From: Magnetospirillum moscoviense
GTDB lineage: Bacteria > Pseudomonadota > Alphaproteobacteria > Rhodospirillales > Magnetospirillaceae
Length of the DNA stretch: 64,000 bases
Direction: 5' to 3'
NCBI RefSeq assembly: GCF_001650635.1
Contig: NZ_LWQU01000163.1
Coordinates: 62,001-126,000 of the forward strand
The position numbers and the translations under genes were made by a program. Shown piece after piece: positions 41,906 through 50,645 of the stretch. The notes below the pieces were generated by a model. That model did not search any database. It was not told the DNA's origin and was given only the letters and a program-made list of their open reading frames with translations. How positions within the stretch are numbered: position 1 is the first letter of the stretch; the number at the start of each line of letters is the position of its first letter.

Positions 41906-43801
41906 ATGGACCCGATCGACGCCCTTTCGCCCCATGTGGCCTGGGTCCTGATGGCCAGTTTCCTGGTCGCGCTGATGCAGGCGGGGTTCACCTGCCTGGA
42001 AAGCGGATTTGTCCGCGCCAAGAATTCCATCAATGTCGCGGTGAAGAATCTGGTGGATTTCTGCCTATCGGCGGTGCTGTTCACCGTGTTCGGTTATCAG
42101 CTGATGTTCGGCCCCAGCCTGGGGGGGTGGACCGGGCCGGTGGTTCCCATTCGCTACGAGGCTCTTTCGCCCGCCGACATCACCTTCTTCATCTTCCAGC
42201 TGATGTTTTGCGGCACGGCGGCGACCATTATTTCCGGGGCGGTGTCCGAGCGCATGCGCTTCTCTGGCTACGTTATGGTGACCGTCATCACTGCCGGCCT
42301 GATCTATCCGGTGGTCGGCCACTGGATCTGGAACGGCGTCGCCGCCGGTGCCCCGGGCGGCTGGTTGGGCAAAATGGGTTTCCTGGATTTCGCCGGCTCG
42401 ACGGTGGTGCACAGCGTCGGCGGTTGGGTGTCGCTGGCGGCGGTGCTGGTGATCGGGCCCCGCCTGGGCCGCTTTGGGTCCGATGGCCGCCGCATTGAAG
42501 GCCACAATCTGCCCATGTCGGTTCTGGGTGTGTTTCTGCTGTGGATCGGTTTTTTTGGTTTCAACGGCGGCTCGACCCTGGCGCTGAATCGCGAGGTGCC
42601 GCTGATCGTCGCCAACACGGCGTTGGCCGGTGCCGCCGGCGGTCTGGCCGGACTGGCCTTGAGCTGGCGGGTCTATGGCCATCCGTCTGTGGACGGAATC
42701 ATCAATGGCGTCGTCGCCGGGCTGGTGGGCATCTGCGCCAGTTGCAACCTGATCGGCGAGGTCGATGCCCTGGTCATCGGTCTGGTGGCCGGGGTGATCG
42801 CCGTCATGGGTATTTGGGCCATGGCCATCCTGGAAATCGACGACGTCATGGGCGTGGTGCCCGCGCACCTGTTCGCCGGCATCTGGGGCACCGTGGCCCT
42901 GGCTCTGTTCGTCGATCCGGCCCTGCTGCCGGCCGGCGACCGCTGGAGCCAGTTGGGCATCCAGGTGTTGGGTATCGTCGCCGTCGGTGCGTTCGTGATG
43001 CCCTTTTGCTGGCTGACGTTCAAACTGCTCGACCGCTTTATTCCATTCCGGGTGACGGCCGAGCAGGAGCGCATGGGGTTGAACGTCGCCGAACATGACG
43101 CCACCTCGTCGGTCCTGGACCTGATCACCCAGATGGATTGGCAGGCGCGCTCGGGCGATTTTTCGCGCAAGGTGGCGGTCGAGCCCGAATCCGAGGCTGC
43201 CCCGATGGCACGGTTCTACAACGCGGTGCTTGAGAAGTTCGCCATCGAGACACAGCGTCGCCAGGAGGCGTTGGAGCGGCTGAACCAGTTGGCGACCACC
43301 GATCCCTTGACCGGTCTGCCCAACCGCCGCGCTTTTTTCGACAATGTGCGGCGGGATTTGGCTGCGGCGCGGCGCAACGACCGGGCCGGCGCCCTGATGT
43401 ATCTGGATTTGGACGGGTTCAAGGCGGTCAATGACGGCCTTGGCCACGAGGCCGGAGACCAGTTGCTTCGCCAGGTGGCGATGCGGCTGTCGGCGGTGTT
43501 GCGCGAAAGCGACGTGCTGGCCCGGCTTGGCGGTGACGAGTTCGCGCTGTTGCTGTCGGACATCCGAAGCGCCGACGCCGCCGAGCATGTGGCCGAGAAG
43601 GTGGTGGGCCTGGTGCACGAGCCGTTCGAGCTGGCGCAAGGGCAGGCGTTGATCGGCGTCTCGGTGGGCATCGCCCTGTTTGGCGGTGCCGATCAGGTCG
43701 AGGACGTCGAGGCGGTGCTCCAGCGCGCTGATCACGCCATGTACGACGCCAAGCTGGCGGGCAAGGGCACCTGGCGGACGGCGCCGGCACCCAAAAGCTG
43801 A
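41906..43801 (+). CDS. Ammonium transporter fused to a GGDEF (diguanylate cyclase) domain
   Basis: A 631-residue fusion. Residues 1-385 are an Amt/Rh channel with eleven or so helices; the pore His pair lies in VVHSVGGWVS (near 168) and VPAHLFAGIWG (near 317), and GFTCLESGFVRAKN near residue 28 is typical. A linker (390-465) connects to a GGDEF domain, TTDPLTGLPNRRAFF near 472 and an intact RLGGDEFALLL near 544, so cyclic-di-GMP synthesis is likely. The arrangement suggests that ammonium sensing or transport is coupled to second-messenger output. The gene stands alone. Confidence 0.9.
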   Translation: MDPIDALSPHVAWVLMASFLVALMQAGFTCLESGFVRAKNSINVAVKNLVDFCLSAVLFTVFGYQLMFGPSLGGWTGPVVPIRYEALSPADITFFIFQLMFCGTAATIISGAVSERMRFSGYVMVTVITAGLIYPVVGHWIWNGVAAGAPGGWLGKMGFLDFAGSTVVHSVGGWVSLAAVLVIGPRLGRFGSDGRRIEGHNLPMSVLGVFLLWIGFFGFNGGSTLALNREVPLIVANTALAGAAGGLAGLALSWRVYGHPSVDGIINGVVAGLVGICASCNLIGEVDALVIGLVAGVIAVMGIWAMAILEIDDVMGVVPAHLFAGIWGTVALALFVDPALLPAGDRWSQLGIQVLGIVAVGAFVMPFCWLTFKLLDRFIPFRVTAEQERMGLNVAEHDATSSVLDLITQMDWQARSGDFSRKVAVEPESEAAPMARFYNAVLEKFAIETQRRQEALERLNQLATTDPLTGLPNRRAFFDNVRRDLAAARRNDRAGALMYLDLDGFKAVNDGLGHEAGDQLLRQVAMRLSAVLRESDVLARLGGDEFALLLSDIRSADAAEHVAEKVVGLVHEPFELAQGQALIGVSVGIALFGGADQVEDVEAVLQRADHAMYDAKLAGKGTWRTAPAPKS

Positions 43802-43884
43802 TTGCGCGGGGGTGGGGGCATGCTCCCGTGGCCCCGCGGTCCATAAGTAGCCCGGGACGGGCAGCTTTGCGCAGAACCGCGCGC

Positions 43885-45954
43885 CTATAACGCCTGCTGG
43901 CGTTGATGCAGGACCATCTTCAGATCCAGTTCGCGCACCACCTGATCCAGGGTGGTGATGCCGCGCATCTCCAGCATGTCGATCTGCTTCAGCAACACGG
44001 CGGCGGTGACGATGGCGTCGCCCAGCGCGGTGTGGCGGTCGGTGATCTCGATGCCGAAGCGGTCGCAGATGGCGTCCAGCGAATGGCCGTTCTCGGGGCC
44101 GTCCAGATAGTTGGACAGCATCATGGTGTCCAGCACCGGATTGTCGAAACGCACCCCGAACTGGCGTTCGTTCATGCGCAGGAACTTCAGGTCGAAGGCG
44201 GCGTTGTGGGCGACCAGCACCGAATCGGCGGCGAAGGCCTTGAATTGCGGCAGCACCACCGAAAGCGGTGGCTTGTCGATCACCATGTCGTCGGTGATGC
44301 CGTGGAACTTGATGCTTTCCGGCGGGATCTGGCGGCCGGGATTGACGATGCGGTTGAAGCTTTCGCCCGACAGGATGCGGCCGTTGACGACGCGGACGGC
44401 GCCGATCTGGACGATCTGGTCGCCCTGGCTGGGCTGCAGGCCGGTGGTCTCGGTGTCGAAGACGATGAAGGTCAGGCTCTTCAATGGCAACCGGCCCATC
44501 TCGCCGATGTCGCGCACCCCATCCAACAGCGACAAATCATAGAATTCCGGCCGGGTCGGCAATTGCGCCTTGGGCTGGAAATGGACCTCGACGCCCTTGC
44601 GCATCGGCAGGCGCAGCCACGACCGGCCCTGGCGGTGTTCCTGGCCGATACTGTGGCCGGCATGGTGGGCCAGGACGTCCTTGACGGTCATGCCGGCCAA
44701 TTGGGTCAGGCCCTTGGCCAGCCAGCCGTCCAGCGCCGGCTTGGCGGCGGTGGCACCCGGCCAGCCGATCTCGATCCAGGCGGAATCGTCGTCGGCGCCG
44801 GCGGCCAGGTCGATCTCGGCCAGGCCCATGCGTTCGGCCATCTGGCGGATCAGGCTGTCGACGGCCAGCGCCAGAGAGTGGGAATCGGCATGCAGCCATA
44901 CCGGCAGTCCGGTCACCGTGACCTTCAGGCCTTCGCTCTCGACGCCCTTGGCGACGAAGGCGAAGAAGTCGGCGGAATGGACGTCGGTCATCGGCCACCA
45001 GCCCGACAGGGCGCGCTGATAGCCGTCGGTGACCTTCTTGATGGCGCGCTCGATGTTGGCCGCCTCGCGCTCGACGATGGTCTGGTTGCTGGCAGCGACG
45101 CGCAGGCGGATCAAGGGCGATTCCAGGCCCTCGGTGATCTCGCGCAGCAGCACGTCGCGGCTGGCCAGGGCGGCGACCTGGGGGCCGGCATCGACCAGGG
45201 TGACGACATAGCCGCCGGCATCGCCGTCGGCCGAGCGGATCAGGGTCATGCGGGCCTGCAGCAGCATGTGGCCATCGACCGAGCCGGCCAGGAACGGCGT
45301 GCCCTTGCCGCCCAGCTCCGGCCGGTGCAGCAGCACTTCGTGCATATGGACCACCGGCTCGCGGGCGATCGCCTCGAACAGCGAGCGGCCCAGGCCCAAC
45401 TGGCCGGCCTGCGACAGCATCTCCATCGCCACCGAGTTGTAAAGAACCACCTGATGGCGCTGGTTGCACACCAGCACCCCTTCATGCAGGTCGTTCAAGA
45501 TGGCGGCCAGGCGGGCGGAATTTTCCTCGGCCTTGGCGGTGGCGGTGCCCAGGCCGGTATCCAGCTCCTGGCGGGTCTGCACCAGCTTTGCGGCCATCTG
45601 GTTGATCGCCTCGGGCAGCGGCAGCATCAGGGCGTAGCGGTCGAGATCGACGCCCTGGCGGGTGCTGCCATGGGCGATGGCGCGCACGTCGGCGGCCATG
45701 CGGCGGATCAGGCGGAACACCTGGAAATCGACGATCTTCCAGGCCAGCGCGAACATCAAGACCGCGCCGGTCACCGAAACCAGGGCCAGGGCGGTCAGGT
45801 CCTCGTGCCCGACGACGCGGCTGTTGAGATAGATCGCGGCACCGCCGATGGCCGAGACATTGGCGACCAGGGCGATGGCGAGCCAGGGCAACGGACCCCG
45901 CCCTCGATGCGGCACTGACTCGTCTCCTTGACCGGAGTTTGATACTTCCCCCAA
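43885..45954 (-). CDS. Membrane sensor fused to a DnaQ-type DEDDh exonuclease
   Basis: A 689-residue protein. Two N-terminal helices (near residues 24-45 and 52-72) are followed by a HAMP-like segment, a PAS-like domain (near 145-260) and a degraded kinase-like region (270-465) without a clear H-box or ATP-binding box. Residues 495-675 form a DEDDh exonuclease with all three motifs: FDTETTGL, VAHNAAFDLKFL and HTALGDA. This links an input module to a 3'-5' exonuclease like DNA polymerase III epsilon. It is divergent from the periplasmic binding protein gene. Confidence 0.85.
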   Translation of the reverse strand: MGEVSNSGQGDESVPHRGRGPLPWLAIALVANVSAIGGAAIYLNSRVVGHEDLTALALVSVTGAVLMFALAWKIVDFQVFRLIRRMAADVRAIAHGSTRQGVDLDRYALMLPLPEAINQMAAKLVQTRQELDTGLGTATAKAEENSARLAAILNDLHEGVLVCNQRHQVVLYNSVAMEMLSQAGQLGLGRSLFEAIAREPVVHMHEVLLHRPELGGKGTPFLAGSVDGHMLLQARMTLIRSADGDAGGYVVTLVDAGPQVAALASRDVLLREITEGLESPLIRLRVAASNQTIVEREAANIERAIKKVTDGYQRALSGWWPMTDVHSADFFAFVAKGVESEGLKVTVTGLPVWLHADSHSLALAVDSLIRQMAERMGLAEIDLAAGADDDSAWIEIGWPGATAAKPALDGWLAKGLTQLAGMTVKDVLAHHAGHSIGQEHRQGRSWLRLPMRKGVEVHFQPKAQLPTRPEFYDLSLLDGVRDIGEMGRLPLKSLTFIVFDTETTGLQPSQGDQIVQIGAVRVVNGRILSGESFNRIVNPGRQIPPESIKFHGITDDMVIDKPPLSVVLPQFKAFAADSVLVAHNAAFDLKFLRMNERQFGVRFDNPVLDTMMLSNYLDGPENGHSLDAICDRFGIEITDRHTALGDAIVTAAVLLKQIDMLEMRGITTLDQVVRELDLKMVLHQRQQAL

Positions 45955-46051
45955 AGGTACGGCACTGGTATGGGGTCAGGCAACAGCCGAGAGTGGAAAG
46001 CCGGACGAACATGTGTTGATATGCACAGGTACAACCGAGGGAAGCCAGGAA

Positions 46052-46810
46052 ATGAGGGCTGTTTGGGCGCTTGTCGCGATGCTGCTGGGAATGATGGCGG
46101 CGGACGGCGCGCCTGCGGCGCAACTGGTAAAGGTTGGGGGCTATGAATTTCCCCCATTCGTCGAGGCGGACGGCAAGGGTCTGGTCCACGATGTGATCGC
46201 CGCCCTGAACGCGGCGCAAACGGCCTATGAATTCCGCTTCGTGCCGGTGGCGGCCCGGCGCCGTTACGCCGATCTGGCGGATGCCCGCTTCGACGTCATG
46301 TTCTTCGAAAGCCCGGATTGGGAATGGACCCAGCGCCAGGCCGCGGTCGATTTCACCGCCGAATTCCTGCAAGGCGGCGAGGTGTTCGTCGCCCAGGCCC
46401 GACCCGGGCGCGGGCAGGATTTCTTCGCCAGTCTGACCGGTAAGCGGCTGGTCGGCATCCTGGGCTATCATTACGGGTTCGCCGATTTCAACGCCGATCC
46501 CGAGCGTCTGGCCCGCGACTGGGGCATGAAGCTGGTGGCCAACCACAAATCCAGCATCGACATGGTGCTGGCCGACCGCGCCGATCTGGCGGTGGTCACC
46601 GATTCCTATCTGTGGGCCTATCTGTCCAAGGTCCCCGAGGCGCGGGAAAAGCTGCTGGTGTCTGACCGCTTTGATCAGGTCTATCGCCACCGGGCGCTGG
46701 TGCGCCGCCTTGGGCCCATCGATGTGAAGATTCTGGATGGATTGCTGGCCAGGCTGGAACGTGACGGCACCTTGGCCAGGACCTGGCGCCAGGGCGGGAT
46801 TGTCCGTTAA
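46052..46810 (+). CDS. Periplasmic substrate-binding protein (family 3-like)
   Basis: A 252-residue exported protein with a Sec signal peptide (residues 1-23) and the fold of extracellular solute-binding family 3, beginning KVGGYEFPPFVEADGKG. No ABC permease or ATPase is nearby, so it may act as a sensory or receptor ligand-binding protein, possibly with the chemotaxis receptor downstream. ATG at 46052 begins the signal peptide, with CCAGGA upstream. Confidence 0.78.
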   Translation: MRAVWALVAMLLGMMAADGAPAAQLVKVGGYEFPPFVEADGKGLVHDVIAALNAAQTAYEFRFVPVAARRRYADLADARFDVMFFESPDWEWTQRQAAVDFTAEFLQGGEVFVAQARPGRGQDFFASLTGKRLVGILGYHYGFADFNADPERLARDWGMKLVANHKSSIDMVLADRADLAVVTDSYLWAYLSKVPEAREKLLVSDRFDQVYRHRALVRRLGPIDVKILDGLLARLERDGTLARTWRQGGIVR

Positions 46811-47007
46811 CCCCGCCGCAAACCCTCGATGGTCTCGCCGATACGGGCCAGGGTCGCCGAAATCGAATCGCCGCCGTAATAGGCGTCCAGCAGCAGGCGG
46901 CTTTTCACCCCCAGCAGCCGCGCGGTGGCGCCGAAGCGCTCCATCAGGCGGGCGTCCAAATCGGCCGCCCACAGGGTGAAGCCGGAATCGAACAAGGGGT
47001 AGGACAT
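46807..47007 (-). CDS. Small hypothetical protein
   Basis: A 66-residue protein I do not recognise, mostly helical by eye (FDSGFTLWAADLDARLMERF, LARIGETIEGLRRG). The start has a good GAGGAGAG Shine-Dalgarno. It overlaps the end of the binding-protein gene by 4 nt in the opposite direction. No signal or membrane segment is seen. Confidence 0.55.
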   Translation of the reverse strand: MSYPLFDSGFTLWAADLDARLMERFGATARLLGVKSRLLLDAYYGGDSISATLARIGETIEGLRRG

Positions 47008-47235
47008 CGCACTCTCCTCAACAGCCGGTGAAACTGGCGTCAGAGTGGCCCTCCTTCATGGCCTTTCGCGGACGCCTTCATGGCGCTTTCAAGGCACATC
47101 ATAGGCCCGCCATCTTGAAGATTTGGTGAAACCGCCACGCACAGGTTTCATCCAACCGTCACCCCCCGGTCACGGTTCGGACATCGGCGGTCGCTATGGT
47201 CGGCGCATCCCCCCCGACCAAGCCCGAGGTCATCC

Positions 47236-49284
47236 ATGCGTGAAGCCGTCGCCGCCCTGTCCCAAATTCCCCGCCTGTCCTGGCCCCGTCTGCCGATCGC
47301 TCTGCCCGGCCGCCTGGGCGGCCTGGACCGGCTGCCGATCGGGGCGCGGCTGGGCTTGCTGGCGGTGTTGGCGGCAGTTGTGGCTGTTGCTGTCGGCGGC
47401 ACCTATTGGGCCGGCGAGCGCCATGTCGATGCCGCTCTGGTGCGCCAGGACGGCTATCGCCAGTTGAACGACCTGGCCGGCGATGTCCGCGCCCGCGCCG
47501 CCGCCTTGCACAACCACCAGGAAGCCTTCCTGCGCGAGCTCAAGCCCGATCATGCCGCCGCCTTCGCCAAGGATTCCCAGCTGATCGACCAGGCTTTGGC
47601 GCTGATGAGCCAGCGCACCGCGACCGACGGCCTGACGCTGGCGGTGGGCGAGCTGAAAGAGGGCTTCGCGGCGCTGTCGGCCGGCTTCGCCAAGGTCGAG
47701 ACGCTGACCCGCACCCTGGGCCTGACCGATTCCAGCGGTCTGAAGGGGCAGTTGGCCGATTCGGTCAAGGCGGTCGAGGATGAATTGCGGATGTGGCCCA
47801 ATGCCGGCCCCCTGATGCCGACCATGCTGCATCTGCGCCTGGCCGAGAAGAACTTCATGCTGTACGGCGGCCAGGCCTATCTGGGCCAGCATCGCAAATA
47901 TGCCGCCCAATTCGATTTCGAGCTGGATGCCTCGGCCTTGCCGGCCTCGACGCGGGGCGAATTGCGCACGCTGATGAACCAGTACAGCGCCGACATGCAG
48001 GCCTTCGCCGAAATCGCCCTGGCCCAGGCCGCCGAGATCGAGGCGCTGCGGCGCCGCTTCCAGGCGTTGCAGCCGATCCTGCAATCGGTGTTCCTGAACG
48101 CCCGCGACGGCATGTCGGCGGCCATCACCGAGCAGGAAGGCCAGCGCGCCGGCACCACCCGGCTGGTGGCGATCATCGGCGTGGCGGCGGTGGGTTTGTT
48201 CGTGCTGGCGGTGCTGGTGCTGGCGCAAAGCGTCACCCGGCCGTTGAAGCAGATCGAGCGGGCGATGAAGCGCCTGGCCGGCGGCGATCACCGGGTGGCG
48301 GTGCCCGGCATCGAGCGCAAGGACGAGATCGGCGACATGGCCAAGGCGGTGGCGGTGTTCAAGGACAATGCCGTCGCCATGGTCTCGCTGCGCGAGCAGC
48401 AAGACGAGGTGCGCCGCCAGGCCGAGGCCGCCGCCCGCGACCGCCAGCATGTGTTGGCCGACCGGTTCGAGCACGCGGTCAAGTCGGTGGCCGACGGCGT
48501 CGGCACCCAGGCGGTGGCCATCAAGGATATCGCCCAGCGCATGGCCCAGGGCGGCGGCGACGGGCAGGGGAGCGGCTCGCTGGCGGTGGCCGAGGCGGCC
48601 GAGCGTTCGCGTCACAGCGTCGCATCGGTGGCGCGAGCCACCGAGGAATTGGCGGCCAGCGTGGCGACCATCCGCCAGCGCGCAGCGTCGTCGTCGGGCG
48701 TCGCCCGCGAGGCGGTCGAGGATTTGGGGCGCGCCACCCGCCAGGTGGAGGGCCTGGCCGGCCTGGCCAGCGATATCGACCGGGTGGTCGGGCTGATCGG
48801 CGACATCGCCCAGCGCACCAACATGCTGGCCCTGAACGCCGCCATCGAGGCCCAGCGGGCCGGCGAATCCGGGCGCAACTTCGCGGTGGTGGCCGGCGAG
48901 GTCAAGCAATTGGCGGTGCAGACCTCGGATGCCACCCGCGAGATCGCCGACCGGCTCAGCGCCATCCAGGCAGCCACCGGCGACACCGTGGCGGCCATCG
49001 GCGATGTCGGTGACACGGTGCGGCGGATGGACCAGATCGCCCGCGAGGTCGCCCAGGCGGCCGAACATCAGGCCATGGTCACCGGCAAGATCGAGCGCTG
49101 CGTCGAGGAGGTGGCGAGCGAATCGCGCATCGTGTCCGACGGCGTGGTGACGGTGACCCGGTCGGCGGTGCGTTATTGCGGCTCGGCGGTGCGGGTGATC
49201 TGGGCGGCCGACGATCTGGCCCGGCCGGCGGCCGGCCTGCGCCACGAGGTCGATTCGTTCCTGCAAACGGTCAGGGCCGGCTGA
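47236..49284 (+). CDS. Methyl-accepting chemotaxis protein
   Basis: A 682-residue receptor. A first helix (residues 35-55) and a second (near 308-333) enclose a helical periplasmic sensor of about 250 residues. HAMP follows ([24 protein letters not shown] near 335), then a signalling domain with the hairpin tip near [40 protein letters not shown]. The tip has small differences from the consensus (AAIEAQRAG rather than AAIEAARAG). The last 60 residues depart from usual receptors and lack a CheR-binding pentapeptide. ATG at 47236 has GAGGT upstream. The 228-nt gap before it shows only a short TTCATGGC repeat. Confidence 0.92.
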   Translation: MREAVAALSQIPRLSWPRLPIALPGRLGGLDRLPIGARLGLLAVLAAVVAVAVGGTYWAGERHVDAALVRQDGYRQLNDLAGDVRARAAALHNHQEAFLRELKPDHAAAFAKDSQLIDQALALMSQRTATDGLTLAVGELKEGFAALSAGFAKVETLTRTLGLTDSSGLKGQLADSVKAVEDELRMWPNAGPLMPTMLHLRLAEKNFMLYGGQAYLGQHRKYAAQFDFELDASALPASTRGELRTLMNQYSADMQAFAEIALAQAAEIEALRRRFQALQPILQSVFLNARDGMSAAITEQEGQRAGTTRLVAIIGVAAVGLFVLAVLVLAQSVTRPLKQIERAMKRLAGGDHRVAVPGIERKDEIGDMAKAVAVFKDNAVAMVSLREQQDEVRRQAEAAARDRQHVLADRFEHAVKSVADGVGTQAVAIKDIAQRMAQGGGDGQGSGSLAVAEAAERSRHSVASVARATEELAASVATIRQRAASSSGVAREAVEDLGRATRQVEGLAGLASDIDRVVGLIGDIAQRTNMLALNAAIEAQRAGESGRNFAVVAGEVKQLAVQTSDATREIADRLSAIQAATGDTVAAIGDVGDTVRRMDQIAREVAQAAEHQAMVTGKIERCVEEVASESRIVSDGVVTVTRSAVRYCGSAVRVIWAADDLARPAAGLRHEVDSFLQTVRAG

Positions 49285-49468
49285 ACCAGATCGCCAGTCC
49301 CAGCAAGATCACCGCCAGCGCCTGGGCCGCCACCCGCAAATTCATCAGCCGGTTGGCGTGACGCAGGTACCAAGGGCCACCCTTGGCGAAGCCCAGGATG
49401 CCGATGGCCAGGACCACCAGGACCGCGACCAGGGCGGCGCCGAGAAGAAGGGGCGGGGGTGGGTTCAT
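49271..49468 (-). CDS. HIG1-domain (twin transmembrane) protein
   Basis: A 65-residue protein with two helices (residues 7-27 and 45-62) around the HIG1 motif [23 protein letters not shown]1 proteins in mitochondria and bacteria associate with cytochrome oxidase or respiratory supercomplexes. The C-terminus overlaps the end of the chemotaxis gene by 14 nt on the opposite strand. Confidence 0.8.
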   Translation of the reverse strand: MNPPPPLLLGAALVAVLVVLAIGILGFAKGGPWYLRHANRLMNLRVAAQALAVILLGLAIWFSRP

Positions 49469-49523
49469 GACAAGAAAATGGGGATGGTTCCGTCGGGAAC
49501 CACCCCCATTTGGTCCAATCAGC

Positions 49524-50450
49524 CTAAGACGCCCCCAAATCGGTCCTGGCCTTGGCGATGGCTTGTTGCAGCACCTGTTCTTTCAGCAGGATGGTCGGCT
49601 CGTTGAACAGAACGTTCTTCATCCAGTCGAAGGCCAACTGTAAAAGCGCGTCGTCGCTGGTCTTGATCAGTTCCACCGCTTCCGGCGCGACGTCGTAGGA
49701 TTCCAGGAACTTGGTTCCCAGCACGAAGCGGCGGAAGCTATCGACGTCGGTGGTGGCCATGAAGAACATCTTCTTCAGCTGGGCCGTCGGAGCCTTGCCG
49801 CCGGGGCCGCCCATCACTTTCCACGACGCCATCTTCATCAAGATATCGATCCAGCCGCGATTGACGCGGTCGAACTCCTCGACGCCTTGTTCGGTGCGGA
49901 ACTGGCCGACATTCTGGGTCTTGCTCTCGCAATGGCCCTGGCAATGGTCTTCCTTGACCAGGAAGAAAAAGTCTTCCTTGCCCTCCATGTCCTTCATCTT
50001 CATCGACACCATGCCCAGCGGGTAATAGCGGCAGGTGGCGGGGCGGCTTTCATAGACCGAGCAGCCGTCCGGCGTCGAGAAGGCGCAGGCGCCGCGTCCA
50101 TCGTCGCCCATCTTCAGCTTGGCGACCGGCAGGTCGGCCTTGGGGTGGAGGTCGGGCAGGGTGTAGGTCAGCAGAAACTCGGTCGGGCGGATGCCCAGAT
50201 GCTTGGACAGGCGCAGGATACAATTGGGGGTCAGGGTGATGTCGGCGCCCTGGCAGCAGCGGTTCCAGCACGACACGCCCTTGTGGCAGCTGAAGCTGAA
50301 GGAATCATCGGCGGTCAGTTTGACCGGCTGGACCGGGAACGAAGCGTACATCTCGACCTGTTCGTCGCGCGAGCTGGCGGCCAGACGGCTGGCCTCGATG
50401 TCCATCTCGTCGAGTTCGTCGTCTTCGGAAGTGCGGGGATTGTTGGTCAT
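49524..50450 (-). CDS. YkgJ-family cysteine-cluster protein
   Basis: A 308-residue cytoplasmic protein of the YkgJ (CxxxCxxCC zinc/iron-chelating) family. Cysteines appear as CHKGVSCWNRCC near residue 55-66, then C..C..C in GACAFSTPDGCSVYESRPATCRYYPLG near 118-142 and DHCQGHC near 165. The family is thought to bind a metal or iron-sulfur cluster; function unknown. It lies downstream of aprA on the same strand but after a strong terminator and a dispersed repeat, so it is probably transcribed alone. No clear Shine-Dalgarno is seen (C-run on the other strand). Confidence 0.82.
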   Translation of the reverse strand: MTNNPRTSEDDELDEMDIEASRLAASSRDEQVEMYASFPVQPVKLTADDSFSFSCHKGVSCWNRCCQGADITLTPNCILRLSKHLGIRPTEFLLTYTLPDLHPKADLPVAKLKMGDDGRGACAFSTPDGCSVYESRPATCRYYPLGMVSMKMKDMEGKEDFFFLVKEDHCQGHCESKTQNVGQFRTEQGVEEFDRVNRGWIDILMKMASWKVMGGPGGKAPTAQLKKMFFMATTDVDSFRRFVLGTKFLESYDVAPEAVELIKTSDDALLQLAFDWMKNVLFNEPTILLKEQVLQQAIAKARTDLGAS

Positions 50451-50500
50451 GGGGGGGGGCGTTTCCCTGTTCGGTTTTTGATTTTGATTTGGGCGGTTCT

Positions 50501-50575
50501 GGATTGCCGGGTCACGCCCGGCAATGACGGAATTGTTTGTTTCTCGTCATGCCCGGATTTGATCCGGGGATCCTG
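50501..50575. repeat. Dispersed REP-like inverted repeat, copy 2
   Basis: Two palindromic arms, GGATTGCCGGGTCACGCCCGG and TCATGCCCGGATTTGATCCGGG, with a spacer of about 20 nt. It belongs to the same family as 2614-2673 and 63511-63621. It lies between aprA and the YkgJ gene. Confidence 0.72.
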
Positions 50576-50591
50576 GGTTAGTCAAGACAAA

Positions 50592-50617
50592 GGGGGCGCC
50601 GGAAGCCCGGCGCCCCC
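50592..50617 (-). terminator. Strong intrinsic terminator of aprBA
   Basis: A perfect 11-bp stem GGGGGCGCCGG / CCGGCGCCCCC with a 4-nt loop. On the minus strand it is followed by TTTGTCTT. It lies 29 nt after the aprA stop. Confidence 0.85.
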
Positions 50618-50645
50618 CCGTCTTATCAACGGTGAGCTTCAGGCC

